Assembly (NCBI GenBank): GCA_036245525.1
Contig: BTPG01000005.1
Span: forward strand, 214,997,744-215,061,743
Source: Semisulcospira habei
Lineage: Eukaryota > Mollusca > Gastropoda > Semisulcospiridae
DNA: 64,000 nt
Direction: 5' to 3'
Shown here: positions 10,638 through 22,781 of the stretch, one piece after another
Numbering within the stretch: the first letter of the stretch is position 1
Layout of the letters: the number at the start of each line of letters is the position of its first letter
The notes under the pieces: model-generated
Told to the model about the DNA's origin: nothing
What the model saw: the letters and a program-made list of their open reading frames with translations, nothing else
Databases searched by the model: none
Translations under genes and position numbers: made by a program

Positions 10638-10695
10638 CGTGTGTGTGAGCGTGTGTGTTTGTGTGTGTGTGTGTGCGTGTGCGTGTGTGTGTGTT
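10598..10695. repeat. (GT)n microsatellite
   Basis: A GT tract with GC interruptions. Confidence 0.97.
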
Positions 10696-11100
10696 TTAAA
10701 GTACCATTACATCGCATAAAATCTGAAAACGCATTTCAGCAACAATTCTATTGGTTATGCCTTATCGACACACCTAACAGCAGTTGGGACACGCAGCAAA
10801 AGCACACGCGTAATTGCACTTATTTATTCTGCGCTGCCGTCAGTCTATTTTTAGGTGTTTCTCGCACTGATAGCGTGAAAGTTCTAGAAGGGAGTGGAGT
10901 CATTGTCAGGTTGTCAGCTTACTTGATATAAAGACCACGTGTGCTGAACTGGATTGTCCTGTGTCAATGAACATAACTAGACCTGTGTGTAGCGTTTCGT
11001 AACCACCTGTTACAGTAGTGAATCTTTGAACAGTTACGGCGGTAGTGGGCCTTCAAAGTGCACGACTGCACATTAGACCGCAAAGTCTCTCTTCTCCCTT
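10696..11100. other. No gene seen
   Basis: Unclassified. Confidence 0.4.
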
Positions 11101-11110
11101 AAATTGTATT

Positions 11111-11173
11111 TCCCGCCGGCCGTGAGATGGCCTTAGTCGCCTGCTTGGCGTTAACCCCAATAACTAACTGACT
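11111..11173 (+). mobile_element. 63-bp SINE/LINE 3' tail insertion with 10-bp target duplication
   Basis: AAATTGTATT occurs at 11101-11110 and 11174-11183. The insert, GTGAGATGGCCTTAGTCGCC then GGCGTTAACCCCAATAACTA, matches the end of the insertion at 40662-40873. It is a severely 5'-truncated retroposed copy with an (AACT)n-like tail. Confidence 0.85.
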
Positions 11174-11233
11174 AAATTGTATTCCGTCTGTCATTGACAA
11201 CAAAGAGTCACCACAGATCTTAGAATCTTTGCT

Positions 11234-11940
<707 letters not shown>

Positions 11941-12178
11941 TTAACCCAAAAAGCCGGGAAAGACTACGACGGGACGTGGATCGACCGTGATATTTCAAGG
12001 TTGGTGTCAGAATAACTTGGCGCCTCTAGGCTGAGAGATAGTACCGCCTCTAGGCGCCAAGCTATTCTGACACCAACCTTGAAATATCATGGTCGATCCG
12101 TCTCCTGATCTGTGAGATAGACCTCAGATGATATCTACACAGATTTGATAATTTTGTCCTCAGGGAGTAAGGAGTGAA
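11941..12178. mobile_element. Hairpin MITE, family A, copy with TTGGTGTC arms
   Basis: TTAACCCAAAAAGCCGGG opens the element. The arms TTTCAAGGTTGGTGTCAGAA and TTCTGACACCAACCTTGAAA are perfect complements and unlike other copies. The loop is longer (CTGAGAGATAGTACC). The right TTAA has decayed (GGAGTGAAAC). Confidence 0.82.
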
Positions 12179-12436
12179 ACACTGAGAATGTCAATCCATG
12201 CTCATTGCTACATGTTTCGTCAGTGACAGCGTCGGCGTACTGAATAATAACGCGTGTCTTACTGACTGGCCCACTGGGAGATAGTCCTTGCTGCCTGCTC
12301 TGCGTTAGTCCCTATCACCTGACTGTTTTATTGGCTGGGTTGTATCCACACACACATTTGCACGCACACACGCATGCGCGCTCAGCCACACACACACACA
12401 CACACACGCACACGCGCGCGCGCGCCACTACATACG
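12179..12436. other. No gene; CA/CG-rich patch
   Basis: CA/CG alternating sequence at 12348-12425. A faint copy of the 11111-type tail (GGGAGATAGTCCTTGCTGCC) is near 12278. Confidence 0.4.
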
Positions 12437-14036
12437 CTGACGAGCAAAAGAAATGTGACGTTTTTGGAATCATCGGAAGCACTGAAGTGTTTAGTATGGC
12501 AGCACACTGAAGTGTTTAGTATGGCAGCACACTGAAGTGTTTAGTATGGCAGCACACTGAAGTGTTTAGTATGGCAGCACACTGAAGTGTTTAGTATGGC
12601 AGCACACTGAAGTGTTTAGCCCCCATGGCAGCACACTGAAGTGTTTAGTATGGCAGCACACTGAAGTGTTTAGTATGGCAGCACACTGAAGTGTTTAGTA
12701 TGGCAGCACACCGAAGTGTTTAGTATGGCAGCACACCGAAGTGTTTAGTATGGCAGCACACTGAAGTGTTTAGTATGGCAGCACACCGAAGTGTTTAGTA
12801 TGGCAGCACACCGAAGTGTTTAGTATGGCAGCACACTGAAGTGTTTAGTATGGCAGCACACTGAAGTGTTTAGTATGGCAGCACACCGAAGTGTTTAGTA
12901 TGGCAGCACACCGAAGTGTTTAGTATGGCAGCACACTGAAGTGTTTAGTATGGCAGCACACTGAAGTGTTTAGTATGGCAGCACACTGAAGTGTTTAGTA
13001 TGGCAGCACACCGAAGTGTTTAGTATGGCAGCACACTGAAGTGTTTAGTATGGCAGCACACTGAAGTGTTTAGTATGGCAGCACACTGAAGTGTTTAGTA
13101 TGGCAGCACACTGAAGTGTTTAGTATGGCAGCACACTGAAGTGTTTAGTATGGCAGCACACTGAAGTGTTTAGTATGGCAGCACACTGAAGTGTTTAGTA
13201 TGGCAGCACACCGAAGTGTTTAGTATGGCAGCACACTGAAGTGTTTAGTATGGCAGCACACTGAAGTGTTTAGTATGGCAGCACACTGAAGTGTTTAGTA
13301 TGGCAGCACACTGAAGTGTTTAGTATGGCAGCACACTGAAGTGTTTAGTATGGCAGCACACTGAAGTGTTTAGTATGGCAGCACACTGAAGTGTTTAGTA
13401 TGGCAGCACACTGAAGTGTTTAGTATGGCAGCACACTGAAGTGTTTAGTATGGCAGCACACTGAAGTGTTTAGTATGGCAGCACACCGAAGTGTTTAGTA
13501 TGGCAGCACACTGAAGTGTTTAGTATGGCAGCACACTGAAGTGTTTAGTATGGCAGCACACTGAAGTGTTTAGTATGGCAGCACACTGAAGTGTTTAGTA
13601 TGGCAGCACACTGAAGTGTTTAGTATGGCAGCACACTGAAGTGTTTAGTATGGCAGCACACTGAAGTGTTTAGTATGGCAGCACACTGAAGTGTTTAGTA
13701 TGGCAGCACACTGAAGTGTTTAGTATGGCAGCACACTGAAGTGTTTAGTATGGCAGCACACTGAAGTGTTTAGTATGGCAGCACACTGAAGTGTTTAGTA
13801 TGGCAGCACACTGAAGTGTTTAGTATGGCAGCACACTGAAGTGTTTAGTATGGCAGCACACTGAAGTGTTTAGTATGGCAGCACACCGAAGTGTTTAGTA
13901 TGGCAGCACACCGAAGTGTTTAGTATGGCAGCACACTGAAGTGTTTAGTATGGCAGCACACTGAAGTGTTTAGTATGGCAGCACACCGAAGTGTTTCCGA
14001 TGATTCTAAAAACGTCGCTTTTCTTTTGCTCGTCAG
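12437..14036. mobile_element. Inverted-repeat element whose loop is a 1.5-kb minisatellite
   Basis: Arms of about 46 bp face each other. The left starts CTGACGAGCAAAAGAAATGT and runs to TCATCGGAAGCACT at 12482. The right, from 13991, is the near complement and ends GCTCGTCAG at 14036. TA dinucleotides lie near both ends, so a Tc1/mariner-type MITE is possible but unproven. Everything between the arms is one tandem array. Confidence 0.88.
12481..13995. repeat. 25-bp minisatellite, about 60 units
   Basis: The unit is AGTATGGCAGCACACTGAAG plus TGTTT. The only common variant is ACACC for ACACT, scattered through the array. One unit near 12615 reads AGCCCCCATGGC. Near-identity across the array implies recent growth or homogenisation. 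Confidence 0.98.
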
Positions 14037-14488
14037 TATAGCTGGAGCTGTTAAGGCGTAATCGCGGTTTGAAGAGTGTTGTGTCGTAGCGATAAGTTTC
14101 ACCTGCGATTCATCAGGGATTGAGGCCGTCACGTCAGTCTCACGTCAGCGGCACCACTTTGATGATGACGTGACGATGCCGTGCGGAAAAGTATCGCTCT
14201 TGTCGCGGCTATCAAGGCCGCTTTCAAGTCTTTTTTTCCCGACGACCATGGAAACTTGATTTTCAGTCCCATTTGCATGCGAGGCTTGTCTGTCTTGATG
14301 GCGGACTATTTCTTGCACTGGCGATTCCTATGGGAGGCGCAGTGACAATAAACACTCGTTTTGGAGTCACGTTGACAAGAAACAGTTCAAAAGGAGTGCT
14401 TGTTGTCGATGTGACCCATGCCACAGTGAAATGGCCGTGGCTGTATTGCATCTGATTGATTGCACCGCTCCATAGACCCCGGAATCTG
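14037..14488. other. No gene seen
   Basis: Short open frames on both strands, none with a recognisable domain. Confidence 0.4.
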
Positions 14489-14606
14489 GGGCCAGCCGCA
14501 TGAGGGAGCGTAGTCCTTCGTCAGGCACTAAGCAAGGTGCTCCGCTATAGCGGAGCACCTTGCTTAGTGGCTGGCGCAGGACTTCGCTCAATGACGCAAC
14601 TGAACC
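14489..14606. repeat. Hairpin element, family D, copy 2
   Basis: The apex CGCTATAGCG is flanked by GCACTAAGCAAGGTGCTC and its exact complement. The outer left arm is diverged (TAGTCCTTCGTCAG against CTGGCGCAGGACTTC). Confidence 0.85.
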
Positions 14607-14727
14607 CAGAAGCGTGGATCGTAGTCGCACGCTGACATCCAAGCCGTGCACCTGACGCTACCAGAGGAAGTCAACTGGCATAGCATGTCACGAGCCCCTC
14701 AGTGCTGAAGCATCTTATAGACCTGCC

Positions 14728-14766
14728 GAAGCCTGGCCCCATGTGAGTCTATGCCTCTCGCAAACG
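14728..14766. repeat. Right half of family C
   Basis: GGCCCCATGTGAGTCTATGC then CTCTCGCAAACGG resembles one right arm. The partner arm is absent. Confidence 0.45.
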
Positions 14767-15346
14767 GAGGGTGTGGGGACGGTATGGACGACGCTTTTGA
14801 TTCAAGCTCTATCTCGCCAGTCAAGTGGTCATTTTTCACAACAGCATGTTGAAACTGCCAGAAGCTGTTTATTTGGAAACAGAGAGGTATCTAATCTTGC
14901 TCGCGATGTTGACTTCTAGTCAATTCATCACCATACGGCGGGATGCGGGGAAAGGAGGAGGGGGTTGGGGAAGGAAGGGGGAAGAGGTCGAGAGAAAAAT
15001 GAGAAAGCACGAGAAACAAGAGCGAGGTCACCAGCCACCATTGCCAAGTCATGTACATGAACTTTCGAACTGTTTCAGAAAGACTTTCGTTTGTATGTCC
15101 TGGTGCATTGTACGTGTCAATTACCACTCGATCACTGCATCTTCCAGCATTCCGCAGAACGTTCTGACTCAGTAGGTCGGGTACATGGCGTCCGCCCAAA
15201 GAACAGCAATCTATGTTTGTTGTCTGCTTCACGCGAGCAGATTCACGGAGATCGCCGCACATCAGTTCCACTGTGAAACAAGATGACGCACGACACTTTC
15301 GCAGCTGTTGATACGGGCCGGGGCGCTTTGAGTATTTTACCTGAAT
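14767..15346. other. No gene seen
   Basis: A purine-rich patch lies at 14943-15010. CACTTTCGCAGCTGTTGATA at 15296 recurs, with changes, at 31520. Confidence 0.4.
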
Positions 15347-17527
15347 TTACCTGAGTGGCCACTGAGCGCGGCCGACGGGGTAGGAAGTTTGAGAACTTAT
15401 TTTAACCCCCTTAACTGTCTCTTTATCATGGCGGTTCTTGAACTGGTTGACAGTTTCAGCTTCGACAATTGATTGTTTCAGAGCATTCCATGGGTTCACA
15501 ACTCTTTGGAAAAAAAAGTTTTTTCTAAGATTCAGTCTGGACCTCCCTTTGAACAGTTTGCTGCTGTGACCTCTATGGTAAAATGATGACTGGCATGAAG
15601 TAAAAAATATGTCCGCAGAAACTTTTTCAAGTCCCTTTATGATCTTGAAGGTCTCGATGAGATCTCCCCTGTCTCTCCTTTCTTCCAATTTCTGCAAATT
15701 GCAAAAGGCCAGTCTCTTCTCATACGGCAGGTGACCAATCCCTGTAATCGATCTTGTAGCTCTCCTCTGCACCTTTTCCAACTCTGCGATGTCTTTTTTG
15801 AGGTATGGTCGCCATGCTTGGATACAATACTCTAAATGTGGTCGTACAATTGTTTTGTAGAGTGGGACAATAACTTCTCTAGTTCTGGCTGTAACTGTTC
15901 GCATGATCTGCTCCACTGCTCTGTTGGCTCGTTTTGCTGCCACGCAGCACTGGCGACTGACCGACAGTGACCTGTGCATGATGACGCCTAGGTCCCTTTC
16001 TTCCTCCACTGCTCCAAGTTCTTGTCCTCCCAGCGTGTAAACCTGACAAGTGTTTTTACGGCCTGCATGCAGAGTCTTGCACTTGTCCACGTTATACTGC
16101 ATCAGCCACCTCTCTGACCATCTTTCTGCTACCTTAAGGTCATGCTGTAGTTTGTCGCTCCCCGCTGGGTCGGAGACGTCGCCGTAGATCTTAGTGTCAT
16201 CAGCAAACTTTAGAACGCTGGTCAGCATATCGTCCTCCAAGTCATTAATGAACACCAGGAACAAGGTCGGCCCCAAAATGGATCCTTGTGGAACTCCGCT
16301 CGTCACATCTACCCATGGAGAAGCTTGTCCGTTGACCACAACTCTCTGCTTCCTGCCACGTAGCCATTCTTCCATCCACTGCAGCACACCGTGTGCTTTC
16401 AGCTTGTCCATAAGCCGTTTGTGAGGGACCTTGTCGAACGCCTTGGCATAGTCAAGGTAGATGACGTCTACATCTTTCCCTTCGTCCAGCATGCGTGTCA
16501 TGTCCTCCAGGAAAACGAGCAGGTTTGTCAGGCAGGACTTTCCTTTTGAGAAACAATGTTGGCTGCCTTGGATCAGCTGATGCCTCTCAAGGTGATTGTT
16601 CAGAGAATCCCGCACAACACTTCCAAAGACTTTCCCAACCTGAGAAGTCAGCGATACCGGCCTGTAGTTTCCTGCTATACATTTTGCACCCTTTTTGAAT
16701 ATCGGCACAACATTTGCCTCTTTCCACCCCACTGGCACCTCTCCGGTGTCCAAGGAAGCCTGAAAGATCAGTGACAAGGGATATGCTACGGATTCTGCTG
16801 CTCCCACCAGTACGGCTGGAGAAATTTCGTCAACCCCTGGCGCCTTGCTAGCGTTCAGGTTTTGCAACTTCTTGAGGACTATGTCCTCTGTAAAGATCAC
16901 ATGTACCAGTCTTTCCTCTGGTAAGCCCGTAAACTTACATTGGGGTTCCGGTCTGTCACCATTGCCCTCCACCGTGAAAACTGATGCAAAGAATTTGTTC
17001 AAGATGTCCGCTTGTTCCGCATCATCAGTGTGCAGCTCCCCGTCGCTATCTTCCAGAGGACCAACCTTGACCTTGCAGCGCAGCCTGTCTCTTGCGTAGG
17101 CGTAAAAAGACTTTGCATCCTTCTTGATGTTTTGTGCCAGCTTTTCTTCAAACGTCAATTTACTATCTCTGATGAGTTTTGTACTGCCATTCTGCCACTG
17201 TTTATATACAAGAAAGTCTTCTTGCCTACCACTCTGCCTGTATTTCTTCCATTTCTTTCTCTTCTTCTTGACACTTTTGAGTGCCTCTCTGTTCATCCAC
17301 TTGGGCTTCCTAGTGCACCTCGTTTTCTTCAACGGTACGAAACTTCTCACCACCTTCTGCAGCGTTTGATGAAACAAGTCCCACTGTTGACTGCAGCTCT
17401 TCCCTTCAAATTCATTGTCCCAATTCACCTTATCTAACTTCTCTCTGAGCACTTTCCAGTTTGCCTTTCTGAAATCCCTTATCTCTTTCCTCCTGTCACT
17501 GTTACTGTCTCTAAATGGAATCCTTGA
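15347..17527 (-). CDS. LINE reverse transcriptase, long open frame without endonuclease
   Basis: About 726 codons are open on the minus strand with no internal stop. Counting from a GTG codon at 17452, the reverse-transcriptase motifs follow in order: GNYRPVSLTSQVGKVF (about 261-276), YLDYAKAFDKVPHKRL (332-347), GVPQGSILGPTLFLVFINDL (386-405), KFADDTKIYG (415-424) and the RDLGVIMHRSLSVS thumb region (486-499). The C-terminal part with YEKRLAFCNLQKLEERRDRGD is typical of CR1/L2/Jockey-group LINE proteins in animals. The catalytic FADD is intact. An in-frame stop just 5' (about 17528) ends the frame, and no endonuclease is found upstream, so the copy is 5'-truncated and cannot be autonomous. 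A family B hairpin sits at its 5' edge. Confidence 0.92.
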   Translation of the reverse strand, partial: SRIPFRDSNSDRRKEIRDFRKANWKVLREKLDKVNWDNEFEGKSCSQQWDLFHQTLQKVVRSFVPLKKTRCTRKPKWMNREALKSVKKKRKKWKKYRQSGRQEDFLVYKQWQNGSTKLIRDSKLTFEEKLAQNIKKDAKSFYAYARDRLRCKVKVGPLEDSDGELHTDDAEQADILNKFFASVFTVEGNGDRPEPQCKFTGLPEERLVHVIFTEDIVLKKLQNLNASKAPGVDEISPAVLVGAAESVAYPLSLIFQASLDTGEVPVGWKEANVVPIFKKGAKCIAGNYRPVSLTSQVGKVFGSVVRDSLNNHLERHQLIQGSQHCFSKGKSCLTNLLVFLEDMTRMLDEGKDVDVIYLDYAKAFDKVPHKRLMDKLKAHGVLQWMEEWLRGRKQRVVVNGQASPWVDVTSGVPQGSILGPTLFLVFINDLEDDMLTSVLKFADDTKIYGDVSDPAGSDKLQHDLKVAERWSERWLMQYNVDKCKTLHAGRKNTCQVYTLGGQELGAVEEERDLGVIMHRSLSVSRQCCVAAKRANRAVEQIMRTVTARTREVIVPLYKTIVRPHLEYCIQAWRPYLKKDIAELEKVQRRATRSITGIGHLPYEKRLAFCNLQKLEERRDRGDLIETFKIIKGLEKVSADIFFTSCQSSFYHRGHSSKLFKGRSRLNLRKNFFFQRVVNPWNALKQSIVEAETVNQFKNRHDKETVKGVKISSQTSYPVGRAQWPLR

Positions 17528-17548
17528 TCAAGTTTGCACTATCCTGCG

Positions 17549-17629
17549 TTAAGGCATTCGAGACGTGCCGCCTCCGGATTCGCGGCTTAAAGCCGCGAAT
17601 CCGGAGACGGCACGTCTGGAATGAGTTAA
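17549..17629. mobile_element. Perfect hairpin element, family B, copy 2
   Basis: TTAA at both ends (17549-17552, 17626-17629). The arms ACGTGCCGCCTCCGGATTCG and CGAATCCGGAGACGGCACGT flank CGGCTTAAAGCCG. At 81 bp this is the smallest complete TTAA hairpin in the window. Confidence 0.9.
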
Positions 17630-17799
17630 CTTAAGCGTTGAGCGAGATCAGACTGTAACGAAGTGCATAGGAAGTTTAGAAATGCCATACCGTCTGTGCT
17701 GTGTCTGCCCGGGCTACACGCTACACATGGGTTGTGCACGGCGCGCATCTGGCGCGGAGACTGACGCGTAACGTAGATCCCGGTTAGTTCCGGGTTTAA
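17630..17799. other. No gene; ends in a fragment of SINE tail
   Basis: The last bases, GGTTAGTTCCGGGTTTAA (17782-17799), match the complement of the SINE 3' tail whose remainder begins at 25336. Confidence 0.7.
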
Positions 17800-18205
17800 A
17801 GGTCCTGGTTCAGCAATTAGTCAGTTGAGGACAGCGAAAAAAAATGTCGAAGTCCCTACCTGACACAGAACGTGCAACCCTGACAGGGCCCCGTGTGATG
17901 GGATCCCCGAGCACGCACGAAACTATAGCTGCTGTAGAGTGTCAGACGTCCTTGACGGCTGTCACAGTTCACGAAAACAGGTATACACCATCCAGCTGCC
18001 TAAGGTCACTTCCAGTTGCATCTGTCCGTGCGCGGTAACATCCAATTCCCGTGCAACTACGACTGAAAAATATCCAACTTTCATTTTGCCGCACTGGTGA
18101 AGCCTGCACCAAGCCGCGACGTCCAGAGCGTCCCAAAAAGGTCCAGCGAATGGTGGCGGTAAGTCCAACATGATATAGTGTGGTCTTTTCACTTTTGTGG
18201 TACAA
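17800..18205 (+). repeat. Left terminal inverted repeat of the 7.5-kb element
   Basis: Shares long blocks with the complement of 24935-25335. Examples are GTGTCAGACGTCCTTGACGG, GTCACTTCCAGTTGCATCTG and a terminal ATGGTGGCGGTAAGTCC against ATGGTGACGGTACGTCG. An ATG at 17844 opens a short frame ending at a possible donor (AACAG/GTATAC). The right repeat lacks that ATG. Confidence 0.9.
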
Positions 18206-18841
18206 ATATTACTTTTGTTGGTAAGTATATTTCCAACAACAACAAACACCTATGCGCGTGTAGCTGACGTCGTGTTTACAAAGGGAAGGTACTCGTAAAT
18301 ATGTATTATCAGGGGACACCACTCTAATGACCACTTCCTTGTCAACAACAAGAAGCCCTAGCGATCGTAATGTTATGTGTGTTCTGGTGTACAGGACACT
18401 AATTTCGGGGGAAATGATGACTGAGGAAATAACAGCAGACGACAGTGGTGAGAAGTAGGCAGAATACATCGATGAACAAGACGAAGAATAGATTGGAAAT
18501 CTTAGCCTCACTGTTCGTCTCTTCTGTAGTTACTATAGGTCACTATAGTAACAGCCTGAAACTTAGTTTTTTAATTTTCTCTCCTTTATAAATAAGTGTA
18601 ATAGTTTCTGGGCAATTTTCTATTACACATATTTGTGTTATATACATAATGAAATGTGCGATATATTCTGAGCTCTGGTCTGATGTACATTTAGAAGTTT
18701 CCACTTTTAGTTGCGATTTGTTTTGGGGGTTCGTGGTGGTTGTTTTTGTGTAAATATCTGAACGCCACGGCGTTTTCTAGTACAAGACCCGTGTGTGCAT
18801 TACATAACTATACAAATACCAGTCATTTGATTCTTTTTCAG

Positions 18842-19015
18842 TGCCACATCAAATGAGCTCACAGAGCAGCAAGCAGCTAATGTGTTATTTCTGTGGATAC
18901 ATTTGTGAAGCTAGTAGTAGTACAAAGTGAAGGTGCATCAGTAATGGAACAACGCCCAATCTCATCACAATACATAACAGATAATCGCAGTGGCAAGGTA
19001 AGTTGTGAACCTAAA

Positions 19016-19076
<61 letters not shown>

Positions 19077-22000
19077 CTTGGGACAAAATGTACAGCTGGC
19101 TTATATTTAGAACAAAATATACAGCTGTCTGAATAGAATTAAATATACAGCTGTCTGAATAAAAAACAAAATATACCTGCAGTTGTCTGAACACAGACAA
19201 AATGTTCATCTGTCTGAATGAAAACAAATGTACAGCTGCTCGCTGTATGAAAACAACATCAGCAATTGTCTGGATGAGAATATAATCAACAGGTCTAGGT
19301 AAGGATAAAATATACCACTATAATCAACCTAAAATATATTTGTTCACAAAATAACAGCACATTTCAGTGTGATGAAATAGAGCAATACATGTATGTGCAT
19401 AATTCATTATGAAACTCACAATCAGGTATATAAGTGGTCTATTGTAAGTTGGCTTGCCACTGATACATGCATTTCTCATATTTTCCTGAAACCTCAAGCT
19501 TATGTACAGGAGAAATATGAGTGACAAAAACTTATAATATCATTCTTGTATACCAAAATATTTTATTGCGATTTTTTTCTGTGAATCATGTAAATACATG
19601 TATGTATATATTGCTCCATATCATAACACTCAAATGTGCTGCTATTTTGTGACTAAGCCATTTGTAGAAAGCCACACGCACATGCGTATGTGCACACATG
19701 CCTATTTTCTGTATTTATTTCTTTTTCAACAGGTTTTGTCCATCCATGACTGTGTTTATGGTGTGTTTCTAGACAGCAGGGCTGCCACAAAGTCAGGTGA
19801 CTTGAAACTGGTGAATGCACAGACTGGCATCGATTTTCTGAAGACAGCAAGACCTGTCCGATAAGTTGTCACCGACAGAGTTCTACTGTAATCTCCTGCT
19901 ACTTTCAGGTAATTATCAGTTTGGTGGCATTTGATTTTGAAGTATGGTACACCTGTGTGCTTGCACAAAATCATTTTTGTTTGTAAAAGTGTTATCACAT
20001 CACACATAAAGTAGCTTATAGTGTACTGGAAATATTGCTGTCACAACACTGTAAGTTATGATTTACATATGACTGCTACCTCCACACTGTAAGTATATTT
20101 ACAAGTTGACAGTAAACATTATCATCATGGTGCCATGGTGGTTTTTCTCCCAAGTCTTCATAACAGCTAGTGCTAGCTACCGGTCAGTTTGCCACTCTGT
20201 AATGCATGTATCTTTTTTCCAGTATGAAATAGATTTGTATATTATTACTGACTTGATCGCAGCCACTGAAACATCTGGATCATTACCTTGATGAGTGGCA
20301 CAAAGGCAAGTGAATTGCATAAAAGGTTTGAGTTGAGCTGTGTTTACATGGAGGATTATATCCTTGAGTGTATGCAGAACAAAAACACACGAAACTGTCC
20401 TGTCATCGAAATAACCTACTCAGTATAAACTGCTGGTACATTTTCACTTTTGTGCTTTTTTTACTTTCAGGTTTTGCTTTATCTATTATATTGGCCATCT
20501 GTTTTCAGTTTCTTTGCTGCTGCCAAAGGCTAAACACCACTTGAAACAAGGGATAAAGCCTGTTATCAACCATCACCACACATTACGAGTGTCCTTGCCA
20601 GATATGATCAAGGTATCATGTCTTATTTATGCACTTATTTTGACTTAGAGTTTAGATATGTTTCAGTCTCATCATTGAGTGTTTTGAGTGTTAGTCAAGG
20701 GGATGTATCTATGTGGCTGAAAATGAAATGGCCCCCAAAAAAACTTTCATTGGCTACAGGCTTACCATCCTTGTCTTCAACCACCAAGTATGCAAGCAGT
20801 ATACCAAGATTAGCAACAGGCACTCTGTGGCATACCAGGTAGCACAGCAGAAATAGGCATAGTACATGTATGTTACACACTTGTGCAATTTCTGGTACAA
20901 GTGCAGTGTTGTACATGTCATTTTCAGTATCATTACAGTACATGTATTTGTATAAATATACTATTTAGGATTGTGACACTGACCATGAAAACTAATTCTT
21001 TCTTATGGCAAGTCAGGTGCAGAATTCCTGTTCATGTGCACTGTTTACAGTATGTAGTTATAACAAGGATGAAAAATGAAAGCAGACATGTATAAAGAAG
21101 AATGTCCAAATGTATTGAAAACAAAAAATGTCCAACATTTTGCTTTTACATTCAACTTTAATACTTTCTTCTATAGAGAGTACAAAGTGCACAATATGGA
21201 GTATATATTACATGCATGTGTCCATTTATTCATGTCCCAACTACTTGTACAAACAGATGTAAACAATCTCCATGACAGAAAGTAAATTTTAAAAGTTAAT
21301 GAAAATGTTCTTTTCATTCTGTTTTTTCTCATCAAGGAATGTGCTCTGTGGCCTTGTATCGCGAATGCCTCACTGATGAGAAGCTCTCCAGTTTGTTACA
21401 TTACCTACGCAGTACAGATGACAAGATTGAGCGACGAGTGGATGTGGTTTTTCAGCAGAAGTAAAGACTTGGAGGTTGGTTTCACACACATACACAACCA
21501 GATAGTGCCCTCAGGTAGTTTAGATTGGGGCTTAGAAACTGCCATCTTATTATGGCCACCTGATAAGAGCAACAGTGTTTGCTGTTGCCAAGCCCCATAT
21601 GGCTCTCATGTCACAACTGAAAAAAAAATCTGTATGTAGAGTGTTGGTGATGTTTGATTGCTATCATAATGTGTGAATTTTATTTGCAAATGTGATGTTA
21701 TAATTTTTGACGCTGCAAAATTTGACTTTGGTCTGCTTCTTACAAATATCTGGAAAAGTTGGTTCTTCTGTTAACTCGATCAGCTGGATCAAATTCAGTA
21801 GTTCTTGTTGTCCATTATTATTAGATGATTCCCACACAACCAGTAGGCCGGATTGTCTTCACTGGTCACGCGCTGATAAGGTGTCGCCTCTACTCCCACA
21901 TTCGATATGGTCACCAGGGGCTGCTCATTGGTTGAGTGCATCTTTAGTCTCCCCCAGGGAAAAGTTGGTTATGTTGACCTGAAAACATATTCATATAATA

Positions 22001-22400
22001 TCATGTTACCAAGCAGCATTGCAAAGCTACAATGTCTTTTATTATTAGAACAAAACTGTATAAATCGTTTGACCATCACCGAGACAAAGATATTGTTTGT
22101 AAAAGTTATTTTGCAAATCTGTCTTGTATGGAGTTTATTGATTACACTGGCTGTGATTCATTACGGTTGGTTTCATGTTGAGTAGATTATACTGGCTGAT
22201 ACCCGGTAGCCAAGTAAACTCCTCTAGAACAGTGTTTGCAGTACATCTTCACATGTACTAACTGACCTTTGTTCTTGTCTTGCAGCTGCCTGCTGAGAGC
22301 AAGTTGGGGCACACTGCACTGCATCAGGCTGTTTGCTGTTCCAAAGTTTCTGTGTGACATTGCTGCTAACGCCCCTGCAGTTTGGTGACATGTTTGACAC
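18842..22400 (+). pseudogene. Candidate spliced gene inside the 7.5-kb element, function unknown
   Basis: Several open segments are bounded by good acceptors and donors. The segment 18842-18997 (acceptor TTCTTTTTCAG, donor GGCAAG/GTAAGT) has a stop-free frame only from its middle. The segment 19733-19864 (acceptor TTTTTCAACAG) continues that frame and ends in TAA. The segment 20509-20612 encodes SLLLPKAKHHLKQGIKPVIN and onwards to PDMIK. The segment 20695-20838 encodes GCIYVAENEMAPKKTFIGYR and onwards to SVAYQ/GTAGCA. An open segment starts at 21337, where the more protein-like frame (ECLTDEKLSSLLHYLRSTDD) is not the one that joins in phase. Another acceptor (TCTTGCAG) is at about 22286. No domain is recognised. 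The in-frame stop and phase break suggest decay or missed exons. It may be the transposase or a cargo gene. Confidence 0.4.
19016..19072. repeat. (GT)n microsatellite
   Basis: A perfect tract directly after the candidate donor at 18998. Confidence 0.98.
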
Positions 22401-22781
22401 TGGCCAGTCTGTTGTCTCTTCACTGGTTGGACCTGTCCATGAAGGCTGTCTGTCTGCTGTGGAATCATGGCAATATTAGCATTTTGGTGGACAGCAAAAT
22501 TTAGCATATGATGATAGAACTATATTGCCATATGTAACAATACATTAGGAAATCGTTGCGGTATATATATATATGCCTGCATGTGTACCCGCCCCCTCCA
22601 GCCCCCCCCCCCCCCCTTCTCCCTCACTTACCAAAACACAGAGACCAAGTTTGAATGACAGCATCATAAGCAAAATACACCATGCATAATATAATTCAAT
22701 GACATCACAGAAATTGTTTCTTTATAATTAAAATGGTTATCTCTGTTCTGTTTGTGTTTTTGCCTCATGTATTATTACAGT

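Noticed and set aside
14825..15276. Overlapping open frames on both strands
   Set aside because: They cross a low-complexity purine tract and lack any family motif.
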